Source of the DNA: Lineus longissimus
Lineage: Eukaryota > Nemertea > Pilidiophora > Heteronemertea > Lineidae
Direction: 5' to 3'
DNA: 64,000 nt
Assembly: GCF_910592395.1 (NCBI RefSeq)
Contig: NC_088323.1
Span: 14,371,501 to 14,435,500, forward strand
Shown: piece after piece, positions 11,175-22,661 of the stretch
Position numbering within the stretch: position 1 is the first letter of the stretch
How the letters are laid out: every line of letters starts with the position of its first letter
Made by a program: the position numbers and the translations under genes
The notes under the pieces: model-generated
Told to the model about the DNA's origin: nothing
What the model saw: the letters and a program-made list of their open reading frames with translations, nothing else
The model's database searches: none

Positions 11175-12002
11175 TTAAATCATATCAAGCTCCAAATTGT
11201 CAGAATTTTCAAAATCAAGTGGAAGACTTGGAATGTTGCTGCAGCTGGAACCCCTGCATGTGCCACAAGCATCTGTGCAAGTCAGTCCATTCTTTCTGCA
11301 TGAGCACTTATTGGTCGAACAGTCTCCTTGACACTGGCATCGAATTATCTTCGGTATAGAAGGTGGAGCAGGTGGCAAGTCCATAGTCCGTGGCACTAGT
11401 CTGTCATTGTCGAGTTTCCACCCCCAGTCTTCCGGTTTCATGCTCTCTCCGGCTTCCTCCCCCATCCACGCCTTGACCTGATGGAAAACACGAAAACTAT
11501 GATACTTTTCTGCATCTGATGTAGGTGGTAAACCTTGTATTTGCACACAAGCAGCACTTTTGGCCACTTTGTCACGGAATTTCTGAAGCCGCAGTGTTTC
11601 CAATGTGTCCTGTTCCTTTCCACCATACAGACAAACCAGAGCCTTTTCTCCAGCAAGCTGAATGTCCTCCTTCGTGGTTGCTCTACAAAAGTCTGCAGCG
11701 TGCCTTTTGAAATGGGTACCCGACTGCATCTTTTGGAGAGGAACACCCTTGCCTATCCCAAACAAGCGTGACGTTGTATCACAGCCAGCTATTGCATGGA
11801 TGAAAGGTAGATGGCCAGCAACACAATCACCCAAACCTGTTCGGAGTTGGTTGACATCCCAATGACCTGCAGTCTTGTCTTGTCGCTTTGGTTTGTCCGA
11901 TCTGTAGATAAGACTATATAGGTCTGCTTTGGCATGGTGTACGAGAAGAACCAAAATGTCAGTGTCTTTGCCAATAACATGGGTTGCACCCATTTTTGGC
12001 AC
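11175..12002 (-). pseudogene. Academ protein C-terminus: nuclease core and CXC domain
   Basis: This is the end of the transposon protein, stop at 11175. It starts with the conserved nuclease block VIGKDTDILVLL, then HAIAGCDTTSRLFGIGK, both typical of the PIN/XPG-like segment in these proteins. It ends with a cysteine cluster (CQCQGDCSTNKCSCRKNGL ... CGTC.GSSC) resembling tesmin/CXC domains. It joins the 11959-13500 segment through a one-base slip in a run of A near 11997. Nuclease function is inferred from the family. Confidence 0.75.
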
Positions 12003-13500
12003 ACTCGATCCCAGTCATTACCACGAGAACGTCTGCATCGCCATCAGCATTCAAAGTTCTAATGTTCTTTTCTTGAAGTTTGTCGCATGAGAGATCTATG
12101 AACGCTTGTTTATTGTCAGTGTTGGCCAAGAAATTCTCTTTCTTGGATTTTAATGACATGTTGCTGGAGAACAGAACCTTTGGCCCGACTGCTCCCTTCG
12201 ACCTTCTCAGATGGGTTGCGTCTTTGGTTGAAGATCCACACTTGTATCCATCAAAGACTACAGTTGGTTTACTAAACTTCAAAACGTAATCCACATACAT
12301 CTTGATGATATCACCAAAAGTGTCTCCTTTCTTCCATTGAAATCTGTGAATCAAGGATCCTCCATCAAAGACGTGGTATTCCGGTGCGGTTTGTTGGCTT
12401 GCAGTTCGACTTCGCGGCGCTGCAGCAGTAGTAGATGCCATGGCTTCCGAAAGTTGTGGTTTCGTAGCCTCTCGCAGGAATCCGTTTTTGTCGAACAGAG
12501 AAGTAGGATACGTTGACAGTTCATGTTTTAAGAGTTCATCGAGATCACAATTACTATTATTGGCTACGATCAGCAGGCGTTGGAAGAGGAGCTGTGGATC
12601 AACTACAACTTTATGACCATCGACAGACACGACCTTTTGTCCCATTCGTACCACTTGATCCTTCCTTCTAAACGAGAACTGGAAGGCATATTGACCCTCC
12701 AGTGTCTTTAATATGGCATTTCCGACATCTTCTGCCATATGCTGATGACAAGCACTATCAGCTGTGATTCCTGTTGCAATGTTGTGCAGTTCATCACTTT
12801 GCGGAAAGGGGCTGTAATCTTGAAAATACTCCAAGATTTTTAGAGTGTCCTTGTGATCTCGTGCTTTCCTGGCCTCTGACATGTCTTTATGTTGCTCACT
12901 TGTAACGAAATTAGCATCAGCAAGATCCTGCATTGCTTCATTTACCTCTGCAGAAGCTGGCTGTGCCAACAGCCATCGTGTTCTCTGAGACTCCTCCATC
13001 CCTCGACCGCGAGTCAAGCCACCAGTGGTCTTAACTGTCCTCATCAAGGATTGTTCTATCACTAGGTCAGTTGGAAGGCCTGCCCAAAATCTGTCGCTTC
13101 TTCGTACCACGTACAGTCCAGACATGAACGCATTGTAAATGTCTGGTCTAGAATCCTCTAACTGGAGCATGTCTTGGAGATGTAAATGCACGGACTTTGT
13201 ATAATGTGTATGGCCAGCAGCAGCAAAGAATGGCAGCATGTCTACAAGTGATTTCAAGTACAACTTGAAGTCGCCAGTTCTTTGCGCTCACAGAACCATC
13301 CTCAGCAAATCGACCATTCTCATGTACTGGATCCACCACAATCGTCCAGTTGGATAACTAGCTAATCTGATCTTCTCACTCTCAAGTTCCTTATCGATCC
13401 GGTTGAAAACGTCATCTGTAATCACCATTTCAATATCAGTGGTCTCCAACAGAAGCCCATCAAAGTGCTGAAGAGCCGTCTCAATGTCTGCTGGTACCAC
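11959..13500 (-). pseudogene. Academ protein, middle and start of XPG-like nuclease
   Basis: This open frame is broken only by a TGA at about 13288-13290; the reading frame is the same on both sides, consistent with a CGA-to-TGA change. The N-terminal part contains the conserved RTGDFKLYLKSLVDMLPFF and AAAGHTHYTKS region. The later part holds HVFDGGSLIHRF, VVFDGY and NADGDADVLVV, the acidic blocks expected of an XPG/PIN-like nuclease. A one-base shift near 11997 leads to the C-terminal segment. Confidence 0.7.
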
Positions 13501-14174
13501 ATCATCATCATCGTCATCCCCCTCGTGTTTGTCCGCAACCGGTATGCTGACAGAACCATCGTATTTAGGGCTGTATCAACAAGGAAGTGACCACGCACCG
13601 CTCTGGCATACGCCTTTCCAGTCAACATGTGCGACACTGCATTTTCAGCATAAGCCAACTCCAGGACCTCCTTTAGCCCTGAACAATGCATGATGTGACC
13701 AATGCACCCCAGATAGCTCATAACAGTGTGAAATCCTCCAAGAATGAGGACAATCGGTTTCAGCTCGCTCACTTCGCCTTCATGAAGAATGATAGTCTTC
13801 GATTTCCACCAGAGTGGCTGGTCGAATGTGACGATTGGGGTTGAACCTTGGCGCCTGCTTTCAGTTGCAATGAAGTGTAGTGTAGAATAAACACAACTCA
13901 TGTCAGTTGGGTCCATATCTATCATGGGAAGAAAATGGATGGACGCTTTCTCCGGGTGGGTTCCTTTGCAAATCGCTTGCATTGTGCCAGACCAACCCGG
14001 TCGCTTTGGACGCAAGGACCAAGAAATCTTCCACATTGTGTCCAAATGCCGAGTACTTTCATCTACATTGATGCGCAGTAGTTCCTCATAAACTAATGGT
14101 GCCCGTTTTTCCATCGTTTTGTAGAATTTGATAGCGATTTTTGCATCGTCTAAACTGTTACTTGGCACTGACAT
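13422..14174 (-). pseudogene. Academ transposase core, part 2
   Basis: This contains LPMIDMDPTDMSCVYSTL, VTFDQPLWWKS (a probable catalytic Asp) and the strongly conserved block LGGFHTVMSYLGCIGHIM followed by HMLTGKAYARAVRGHFLVD. It is shifted in frame relative to both neighbours. The last ~25 residues are out of frame with the family pattern, so the shift lies near 13510-13560. Confidence 0.65.
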
Positions 14175-14186
14175 CCTTGGAACAAT

Positions 14187-14534
14187 CTACTGTCTTCGCA
14201 GCCCGGGGGTAACTGCTGCGATTATACCCATACCATGAAATGTCCCATGGCCATCTAATGTCCTCAAGTTGTGATCAACATTGTCCGCGATATATAGGCC
14301 AAAATGACCTTCCATTGGAATATCGGTTCCATGAAAACATGCTGCTGCACATTTAGAATAGTTTATCACTTCTGAATAGGAAACACACAGCCCATGACTT
14401 GCTAAACTGTCTATCAGGAATCTTGACCCGAACTGATGATGCATTTGTACTGCAAGACCAAAGGGAATGGGTGCAAGAACTAGCCTAGGCCTGGTCATCT
14501 GTACTATGCACTGACCTATGGAAGCTACTTTCAA
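14187..14534 (-). pseudogene. Academ transposase core, part 1
   Basis: This has the signature MHHQFGSRFLIDSLASHG and, further on, ADNVDHNLRTLDGHGTFHG, in which the Asp is a likely member of the catalytic triad. It joins part 2 across a frameshift near 14180. Confidence 0.65.
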
Positions 14535-14582
14535 GTCTTTTGAATTCCCACTGAATAGATCATTCAGAAATGTCCGAAGTGT

Positions 14583-14903
14583 CTATGGCAGGTACATCAA
14601 ATTCGTCTCCAAAGATCTGATTTCATTTGCCTCTGGATAGTTCTGTTTTGATGTTTGCATACATTTAATGTCCGTTTTGATCAACTGAGCTGCTGTTCTA
14701 ATGATTTGTCGCTTTTTCATCTCCTCATCATCCAATGTTGGTGCGTCATAAAATGCCTGCAATATTTTTGCAGCAGTGGTTCGAAATGTCACAACATCAG
14801 ACCGGCCATTTATATTTGTTATAACTGTACTGTCCCCTAAATAGTCCATTAGTTTATCTTTCATCCATTTTACGGTATATGGATTAGATGTGATCTCAGA
14901 CAT
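14583..14903 (-). pseudogene. Academ protein, linker segment
   Basis: This open segment lies between the zinc-binding N-terminus and the transposase core. Its product (YTVKWMKDKLMDYLGDSTV..., then KKRQIIRTAAQLIKTDIK) is helical and follows the protein order, but it has no named domain. It is bounded on both sides by stops or frameshifts. Confidence 0.5.
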
Positions 14904-14930
14904 TCGCGCAACAAGGTCAGCTACGGTTGT

Positions 14931-15713
14931 CTATTCGTCATCGTTTTCCCTCAACTCATCGATTACTCTCAAAAAAGCATCTTCCCTCGACGTATCCACT
15001 GGTCTACCCAAACGTCGCACTTTGGCATCATCTCCTGGTTCTTGAGTCTTTCGATATCGTTCTGGGATGCGCTTGTTGTTCCGAAAGTTCTCATTACAAA
15101 CCTGATGATACACCGCATCTACAGCTGGAAGGTCCCTGGCAAATATTATTTGGTCTTGAACTTTCTGTGCCCAACTATCGCCATCCAGCCTTGCGTCACA
15201 TGCTCTAATGATTGACCGTTGACAATCCCATGTCCGAACACTGTAGACACTGTCATCATCACCTTTTCCTCTACTCTCAATCTTCGTACCACATAGAAAG
15301 CAATGGTCCTTGAAGTTGAATTTTGGTTCCTGTGAACGAAGTGAAGATGAATCGGGGCGATCATTCACTACCTTTTTTTTCATGGCTGATGTCGCATCAA
15401 TATTCCTTGCATCAGTATAAGTCCGCCGGCAGCCCACGTGCAGCCTCTGCCCAACGGAAACGGTAATCTGTGGTGCCCCACGGGCTACAATAGCTCGGTT
15501 AAGTCCTGCAATGCCTTTCTCTGTTACCTTGAACGTTTCCCGCCCATCTTCTAGAGTATCTCCACATATGGCACACTTGCATGGCCCATCCACTTCAACT
15601 TCTTCCATGACTTGAAGCCAGCTAAAAGAAAATGTATGCATTAATAAGACAAAGTACAAAATTGGCTTTGCAATTGAACACTTCATTTTTAATCCATTTC
15701 CCAAAAATTCCAT
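14931..15713 (-). pseudogene. Academ protein N-terminus with zinc-binding motifs
   Basis: This has two cysteine/histidine modules: CKCAICGD ... HVGCRRTYTD and HCFLCGTKI ... YHQVCNENFRNNKRIPERY. They are probably DNA-binding. The likely start is the methionine at MEEVEVDGPC, after a Leu/Phe-rich run that is probably untranslated or intronic. The element's promoter should lie in 15714-16429. Confidence 0.6.
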
Positions 15714-16084
15714 GGTACAGTGTACTTCATACTTTAGTTCAGTTATGGCTCAAAAGGTGGCGATAGCTACCTGTAGGTAGAACTGGCCCCTCAATGACAG
15801 TAAGCCTTCATGTATAAATTATTTCTGTTCATTTGACATTGTAAACAGGACCTAGTAATTTCAAAACTTAACTTACCAAAGAATACTACATGTACATCAT
15901 TTTATTTATGTAGACAGCTGTGAACAGGAGGATTAGGGCCAAGCATTGCATCCATGACAGTCATCACATGGAGAGAAAGTGAAAGTAAAAAATACATGTA
16001 ATTGCCTCCCAGCTAGAACAATACCTGAATAGAATGGTTGCACACAAGATGTAACAATATGTCAATTGCAGATATTTATATTCT

Positions 16085-16429
16085 GGTGTCATTATGACGT
16101 CATTATACGTACTGATTATGCAATTCTATGTCAGGGTGACGTCATAGAATGTTTTTAACATCAAATATCAACTCCTTGGTATCACTTTCCTATCTACTTC
16201 TAATACATGATATGGGTCTAAAACCAATAGTATTGGAGAAATAGAGCCCTCAAAGTGAATTTTGGCGGCCATCTTTAATTAGGCTAATTAGGCCCTTTCC
16301 CGGGCTCGGGTTTTGGTGGATTTTATATATATACAATCCTGAGAACCTATAGAATCAGAATGAGCAAACAGAAATTATTTTCCAATTTCTTCTAGGTTAG
16401 GCTAATTTAAGCGTAGATTGACTGGACTA
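16085..16429 (-). repeat. Right TIR of the Academ element
   Basis: This is the inverted partner of 10638-10985, ending GACTGGACTA before TGT. It also holds TGACGTCA palindromes, likely CREB/ATF-type sites upstream of the minus-strand gene. Confidence 0.85.
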
Positions 16430-17166
16430 TGTGGGCCATACTAGGCTGTTTCTCGGCACGAAGACCTGACGAAATCCAAGCCACATCCAAGCCACTAGCC
16501 CCTCGCGAAGACTGTATCTAAGCTCAACATCTTTTCACTCGATTATTGCCCCTCCCCCCCCCCCCCCCCCCAAAGAACATTTTGTTATTGGCAGTCACAC
16601 AGACCCCTAGCTTGTCACACAACACATTCTGTTTATAAGCAATTCTGCACATAGCGCGAGCCACACAGGCCCTTTAAAGTTACCTCAAAACTACCCCTTC
16701 TCTAATGGGACTGGGACACCTAGTCCGGCCACACAGCTTCACTCTATCGTGCCACACAGGCCGGCAATACTTTTAGGCCATCACACAGCTATAGCCCTCA
16801 CGCAGGAAGGGCCACACAGGCCCTTTAAAGTTACCACAAACCGACCCCTTCTCCAATGGGTCTGGGACACCCAGTCCCGCCACACAGTTTTCCTTTCTCA
16901 CGCCATACAGGCTGACCAGTACACTAAATTTGCCCAGCATTCCAGAGATTGCTGAAGCTTAACCGGCGTCGCCGCTTCCTTGCAGAAGACTGGTTTGATT
17001 GCATTCAGTACCAACCCTTCAGGTAACTTCCATGGCAGTGTGTCTGGTCCACAAACCTTTCTTGGCAAAGTAATTTGATACCGGTAGGTACTCTGCCAAG
17101 TGTTGGCCGCTGAGGGAGACTGCTCTATTCTCACCAAGCAATTTGTTTATCTTGGCCCGTGGTTGA
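16430..17166. repeat. Non-coding flank with ~151-bp direct repeat and a poly-C run
   Basis: Two diverged copies of a unit starting GCCACACAGGCCCTTTAAAG lie at 16660 and 16811. A C-run of about 20 lies near 16552-16571. A minus-strand open stretch at 16898-17137 looks mildly protein-like but matches nothing I recognise. Confidence 0.5.
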
Positions 17167-18344
17167 CCGGCTGTTATAAAACGCGGATTCCGCGGAAATC
17201 CGCGGAAAAATCACAAAGCCGCCAGTAAATACGCGCATGATATTTAATGATAATTATATTATACAAATAACAACATAAATCATAAATCAAAGGCAAGAAC
17301 TACCAGTTATCTGCACATTTCATCGGTCAGATTTTAATCCTCTGGAGGGCCATTCATGCCATTCCGATCGACTCTTCCCTCTTTTTTTCTTGGTGTTGAT
17401 AAACTTTGCATGTTATCTTCGACACCACCGTGGTTCCTAATTCCCTAACGGAACACATTACGAGGCTGCTTTCAAGTGTGATTGATGCCCGGATTGATGT
17501 ACGTTACGGTATATGCCTCCTTCAAATATAAGTCGATGACGAACTGAATTCTGGTCTACGAAAATGTTTTAGGACAATCTCCTCGCAGCTCGAACCTAAC
17601 CAACCATATGGACTGCACATTGAGTCTATTTTTAGCAATCACAAAAACTTACTTCGCGGCCCGTCTAGAGTATAAGTTTATTTCAGGCCAGAGACCTCTA
17701 TTAAAACCTGTGTACATTACGTGTACATTGCTGTACATAAGTTTTGGTAAAAAAAAGTACACATTGGACCAATCAATCTGCACAAAATTTTATATGTGTC
17801 AAGAAGAACCCTTTGCCAATAGCATAATAAAGTTTAAAAACATTCCAATACCGATTGCCTGAGAAAAAGAGATTTCCGTACACCATATCCATCAAAACGT
17901 CACTGGCGCATTTATATGGCCCTGTCAAAGTACAAGTTCTAAACTGACCAGTGAGACCACATTTTTCTTAAATATATTATCAAAAAGTATATTTCTGTGA
18001 TGGCCTGACCACAGATTGAGAATTAATTCCACTTTGGTCCATCCCAGCCATGTATTTACCACAACTTCACATTTTGATAAGCTCTATGTGACTGTGCCAC
18101 ACTTCCGGTCGTGGATGAATACAGGACTCTGCCCTTCAAACCACAAGGTGCTTGTGATTTACGGCGCATACAGCGCACCATATAACGGGGATTCCCAAAG
18201 ACCTTGTCACCAGGAGTACTTCATGCGCACAACAATGCACACTACTAATATGAAAAACTCTCACCTGCGGTTCAGGTAGCCACCCTGTAGCCAAGTTAGA
18301 TTTTTCCGGGGATTTCCGCGGAATCCGCGTTTTATAACAGCCGG
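17167..18344. mobile_element. Non-autonomous TIR element, GC-rich ends
   Basis: The ends are inverted repeats of ~45 bp starting CCGGCTGTTATAAAACGCGG. Inside the TIR are nested palindromes (CCGCGGA repeated). The interior is AT-rich and non-coding. The target duplication is unclear (TTGA on the left, TTGT on the right), so the superfamily is not assigned. Confidence 0.75.
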
Positions 18345-19371
18345 TTGTCGACAGGTGTGTTGGTATCTAAACTGAGTTGGTCAATGGTAATGACCTCAAA
18401 ATAGGTCTATTTCTTTTGTTTTGAGTGATACCAGATTGCATTCCTGTGTCTGGAGATGCTGTGTAGTGGGCATTTGGTCAGTTGTATCCTGTATACTAAA
18501 TAGAAGAAGAACTCTGGCAGATATTTGTAACATATCTACGGCGGAAACCTTCAAATTCATAGAGCTGGTACAGGATCGACCAGGGATATGGGATGTCACG
18601 ACTAAAGAATAAAAGAACAAGCATATCAAATCCCTAAATAAAATCGAAATTGCCCTTCTCTTCCTCTGAACAAGCACTGTAAGCATATCAACAGTAGCCA
18701 TCTTTGTATTTTCCATCCAGAATCATCAAGGTCAAGGGGATTTTATTCTTGGGTAGACCACCGCAGATGCATGGATTCAATTAAAATAGAGAGTTAGATG
18801 TTAGTCTGTATGTGCACTGTTTAGATACTTCGCCAACTTGGCCAGATCTGCCTTCAATACTTGGTGACCTAGAACTTTAAATAGTGTGTAGTCTGTGTCC
18901 GCCTTCACCTACTTCCTAGTATCATTATTATTCCCAGGTCCACGTGACCCATGTAACTTCCTTGTTCAATAAAGTAGTCAGATTGCATTTAGAATTTACA
19001 GTACACCCGATTTCCACGAGCTTACGCACAAAGATCAGGATTGTGTAGGTAAGGATACAGGTATAGTTAGGACGGACTGTATTTCATTAGCAGACCAAAA
19101 TGATATTTTGATGCCTTGTGTAACAAGAAAACATAATTTCTAAAATTTACAATACGAAATCTCACCAAGGAATATTTATCATGAGATTGAACACGACAAC
19201 ACCACAAGCCCGGAAATAACAAGCCTTGGTAAGCCTCGGTTTAGCAGCCATCTTGGAAAATATAAGTGTTACGTCTAGCAATATGCATATATCATCTCCA
19301 TATCGTGCGTATTATCGCCATTTATGTCATGACGTTAATTCCCAATAAATACGCACAACTCCGACGACTTA
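18345..19371. other. No gene seen
   Basis: This is AT-rich intergenic sequence with no repeat partner in the window and no coding signal I can support. Confidence 0.4.
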
Positions 19372-20103
19372 AGGCCTGTGTACACTAGAAAATATATTAG
19401 CAACATTTTTACAACATTTCCAGCTGCAACAAATGTTGCAAAAATATTGCGTAGTGTGTACAGAGCGTCTTACAACATGTTGTAAAATTGTTGTAAAATT
19501 GTTGCAAATTAAATGCAATACAAATCTTTGTTGCATGTTGTAAAAATGTTGCAAACTATTCAGCCAATCAGAAATAGGATTTGCGTCATGTGATCTACCT
19601 GAGGTCATGTGACTTGAACAAGAAGCTGGTATAGCAACTCTCAAGTGAGTGTCTTACTTCGTAATGGGTGGTGAAACCTTTTCAAGAAGTTTCATCCATT
19701 CGCAGAAAGTTTTTGTATGATGGCTTGTCAGTCAGCCGCAACTCCTTTAACAGGCAGTGATATGCCCCATGATCCACCCTCAATTTGATCCAGGGCCTGA
19801 TCCATATTCTCTTTGGTTTATTTCGCCGCCTCTTCCGCCTCTCAACAATGACAGCTAAAATTGCAGCAGAAGCACTTAAAACACATCTTTTCTCCTTGGA
19901 ATCATCCATTTTCCCTCCAAAATACCTATTTCCCTTTGTTCCCACTAAAAAGTGTGCAACAATTTACAAACATGTTGTAAAAATGTTGCTAATTTGTTGC
20001 TATTTTCTTGCTAGTGTACACAGGGCCTTGAAGGGCTTGTTGCTAAATTGTTGTAAAAATGTTAGTAAAATGTTGCTAATATTTTGCTAGTGTACACCCT
20101 GCT
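19372..20103 (-). mobile_element. PIF/Harbinger-type element, internally deleted
   Basis: The 732-bp element is flanked by TTA (19369-19371 and 20104-20106), the Harbinger target duplication. Its imperfect TIRs carry TGTACACTAG and then an array of TTGTTGTAAAA/TTAGCAACA motifs on both sides. It keeps a piece of Harbinger transposase at 19682-19945, so it is a deletion derivative of an autonomous copy. Confidence 0.85.
19682..19945 (-). pseudogene. Harbinger transposase, N-terminal fragment
   Basis: The peptide contains RRNKPKRIWIRPWI ... HGAYHCLLKELRL ... YKNFLRMDE, the well-known N-terminal region of HARBI1-like DDE nucleases. It ends at a stop before any of the catalytic DDE part. Translation could start at an internal ATG near 19909. 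No SANT/Myb partner gene is present. Its place between Harbinger TIRs confirms the assignment. Confidence 0.8.
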
Positions 20104-21369
20104 TTATGGTACCGCGAGTACAGCCTGGTCGACACCATCAAGCTTGTCCGAATCGTTCGTGAAGCTGCAACATGAAATTGATATCTTTTTGGAAAATTTC
20201 GCAGTCATTTCTAGTGTAGACGGGGTGAAAAATGTTTGAAAAAAGCAACATGTTTAAAGAGTAAGTAGATTAGAGTCACATTGCTTTTCATTACTGTAGT
20301 CACAGCGAGCATTTAAAACGACCCGGAAACTTCTGAGCGGATATCAGGTCGTATATGATTCTATGGGCCCATTTACGTTTGGCTGGCCATTCCTGCCATA
20401 AATGGCTCCACATCACTAATTGACCAATCAGCTTACAGAGGAAAGTAGTACTCCAGAAATCGCGCATGCGCAGGGATGTATTGACCAATCAGCGTGCCCG
20501 AAAGCTGCCACGGTAGCAACAACGTACAAGCCTCCTTTGTTTACCCTGGCATGGTTTGAAAACTGTTCTCTGATTGGTTCTTATGTAGTTTATTCGAAGT
20601 GCCAGTGCCGTATAAGGAAAAATTACGTCAAGACGATTTTTTTCAAGGTTTATATTATGATAATGCACCGAGTGGAACTGGGTCATAACAGTCCGCAAAA
20701 GTTGGTGATTTTCGCATTGTTTTAAGAATTTTAATTCATTAAAATGACAGCTATCAGAATAGGTAGGCCTCAAAAACATCGCTTAAAATCATATTTAGAA
20801 TAAGAATATCGGTTTGTCTTTTTGTGAGTCGAAAGTTTTATAGTTACACTATCGAATTTTGTTGGAAACTCACTTTTGATAAAAATGACCCCATCGACCT
20901 ATTTTCCACTTTATCTCGGATCTGGTCCCAGCGAGAAGCGCCTGGTTTTGCCAGAGCGCCTCACATATACATGCAAGCACATACATAGGCATAACTAATA
21001 ATTACAAATAAACATAAGAATAAATATGTATACACACGAGACCAAGCAGGTCACAGTGACCTTGTAAATGGTCCCCAAAATGACATGGCGTCAATGTTGG
21101 CGACATGCCCACCATCACACCTAAACCGGCCGGCAGTCGTAACAACGACAAAAACTGACAAAGCTGCACATGTCGTCAACATTGAGCCGACCCATTCTGT
21201 GAAAATAAAACGTTTTAACATAGATTTAAAATTTAATCGACTGTCGTTGCGCCTTATATTGAAAGGAAGGGATAGGAATTCCAAAGTTTGGGGGTACGGA
21301 TAAAAAAGGAAGCCGCAAAAGTTTCAGAATAATATGTATAGTCACAGACTTAGTGCACCCCCCTTATTT
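20104..21369. other. Non-coding; promoter-like cluster at 20410-20590
   Basis: There is no gene in this stretch. Apart from the CCAAT/NRF-1-like cluster listed separately, nothing is recognised. Confidence 0.35.
20410..20590. promoter_or_regulatory. CCAAT boxes with NRF-1-type palindrome
   Basis: TTGACCAATCAGC occurs twice (near 20420 and 20481) and a reverse CCAAT (CTGATTGGTT) near 20570. CGCGCATGCGCAG, an NRF-1-type palindrome, sits near 20461. The set resembles a TATA-less animal promoter, but no adjacent exon could be assigned. Confidence 0.3.
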
Positions 21370-21830
21370 CGGGGGAGCTCCCCGAACCCCCCTACGAGCA
21401 TATGTTAAGTGCAAGCTCTAACAACTACAGCTGTTACAATGGGGGGGGGGGGGGACACTGCCCCAAACCCCCCTCCGTCGACATAGGTTTTAACCAGTGC
21501 GTTGGGGGGAAGTCAACTAGCCCTTCTGTGTCATACTGCTGGGGGGGGGGGGGGGGCGATGGATGTCATGATTGATGATGATATTATCCAGTGCAATGGG
21601 GGAGCCCCCCAAACCCCCCGGTGGACAGTCAACTAGCCCTTCCATGTCATTTACCGCTGGGGGGGGGGGGGGCGATGGATGTCATCTGTACTTGTGATAG
21701 TTGTGCAAATAAAGAATTTGAATTTGAATTTGATATTATCCAGTGCAATGGGGGAAGCCCCCCAAACACTCCCCCCCCCCCCCATTGCCATTGGACAGTC
21801 AATTAACCCTTCCGTGTACCCACTCACTGG
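21370..21830. repeat. G-rich minisatellite with LINE-like tail
   Basis: Three to four diverged copies of a ~115-bp unit (CAGTGCAATGGGGG..., AGTCAACTAGCCCTTC, poly-G, GCGATGGATGTCAT). Near 21705-21733 the tail AATAAAGAATTTGAATTTG looks like the 3' end of a LINE or SINE. Confidence 0.65.
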
Positions 21831-22661
21831 GTCATTTTGAGCCTATAGGCCTGCCATTATGACATCAAAATAAATTGGTTTAAATTGTCTTTGGACTTGG
21901 TTGTGACTGCCAAGTCAAGTGCCAGTGCCACAAAATGCCAAAAATAATTATTGCGAAAGGTCGTGTTATGGAAAAAGTCTTTATGTATGTTCTAAATGGT
22001 AATAATGATTAATTGAATTGGTTTACTGCTGTTAAAATTACTAAACATTGCAAGAAATTTGGGAAATTTGAAAGGAAGAATCGAAATCGTGTCTTCATTC
22101 GTGTGCGGACGCCACTGAAGCAGACGGCCGAAAGTACTTTGTTCTCTGTCCGCTAGGCTGCAGAATCTAGATGGTGTATATTGAGAGTTCGGCCAATTTG
22201 CCAACTGAGACTTGTTTCACGAATAATCTGCGCGAGTTTTGATTGAATTCCGCAAATAAACAGCACTTTTGTACAGGATTTAAGCTGTTAAGGCGGACGT
22301 GCAAATGAAATTCTTCCTGAAGTATGTCAAACATATACAATAGAACCCCCCTAAAATTGTTGGGATTATTAGGCCACGGCCGATGTTGAAATGATTCCGC
22401 AGTGGTGTATATATTGGCAAAAGAAAAAAAGTCAATGTCACGTGACCTCGGCAAAATTGAAACAAAACGTCGGCATTCTTGTGAGTAATGCGTGATTTAG
22501 ACGGCAGTTTTTCTAATTAGAATACAAATAAATGTTTCCTGATTTTTCAGGCATGTGTCGGGGGAGGGGGGGAAAGGCCCCCCGAACCCCCCTAAAATTG
22601 AAATTAATTCTTGAAAATCAGCCAATGGGGCGCGACTGGAGCGACGCACAGACAAATGAAA

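Larger units (their letters stand above)
10638..16429 (-). mobile_element. Academ-type DNA transposon (XPG-bearing), degenerate
   Basis: This 5,792-bp element has ~345-bp terminal inverted repeats that begin TAGTCCAGTCAAT. A 3-bp target duplication TGT (10635-10637 and 16430-16432) flanks it. The minus strand encodes one long protein in pieces, in this order: N-terminal zinc-binding region, DDE-type transposase core, PIN/XPG-like nuclease and C-terminal CXC cysteine cluster. XPG-like nuclease plus transposase and a 3-4 bp target duplication fit the Academ superfamily (AcademX branch). At least five frameshifts or nonsense codons mean this copy is inactive. Confidence 0.8.

Noticed and set aside
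16898-17137. Minus-strand 79-codon frame (TLPWKLPEGLVLNAIKPVF)
   Set aside because: Mildly protein-like but isolated, with no recognisable family or splice context.
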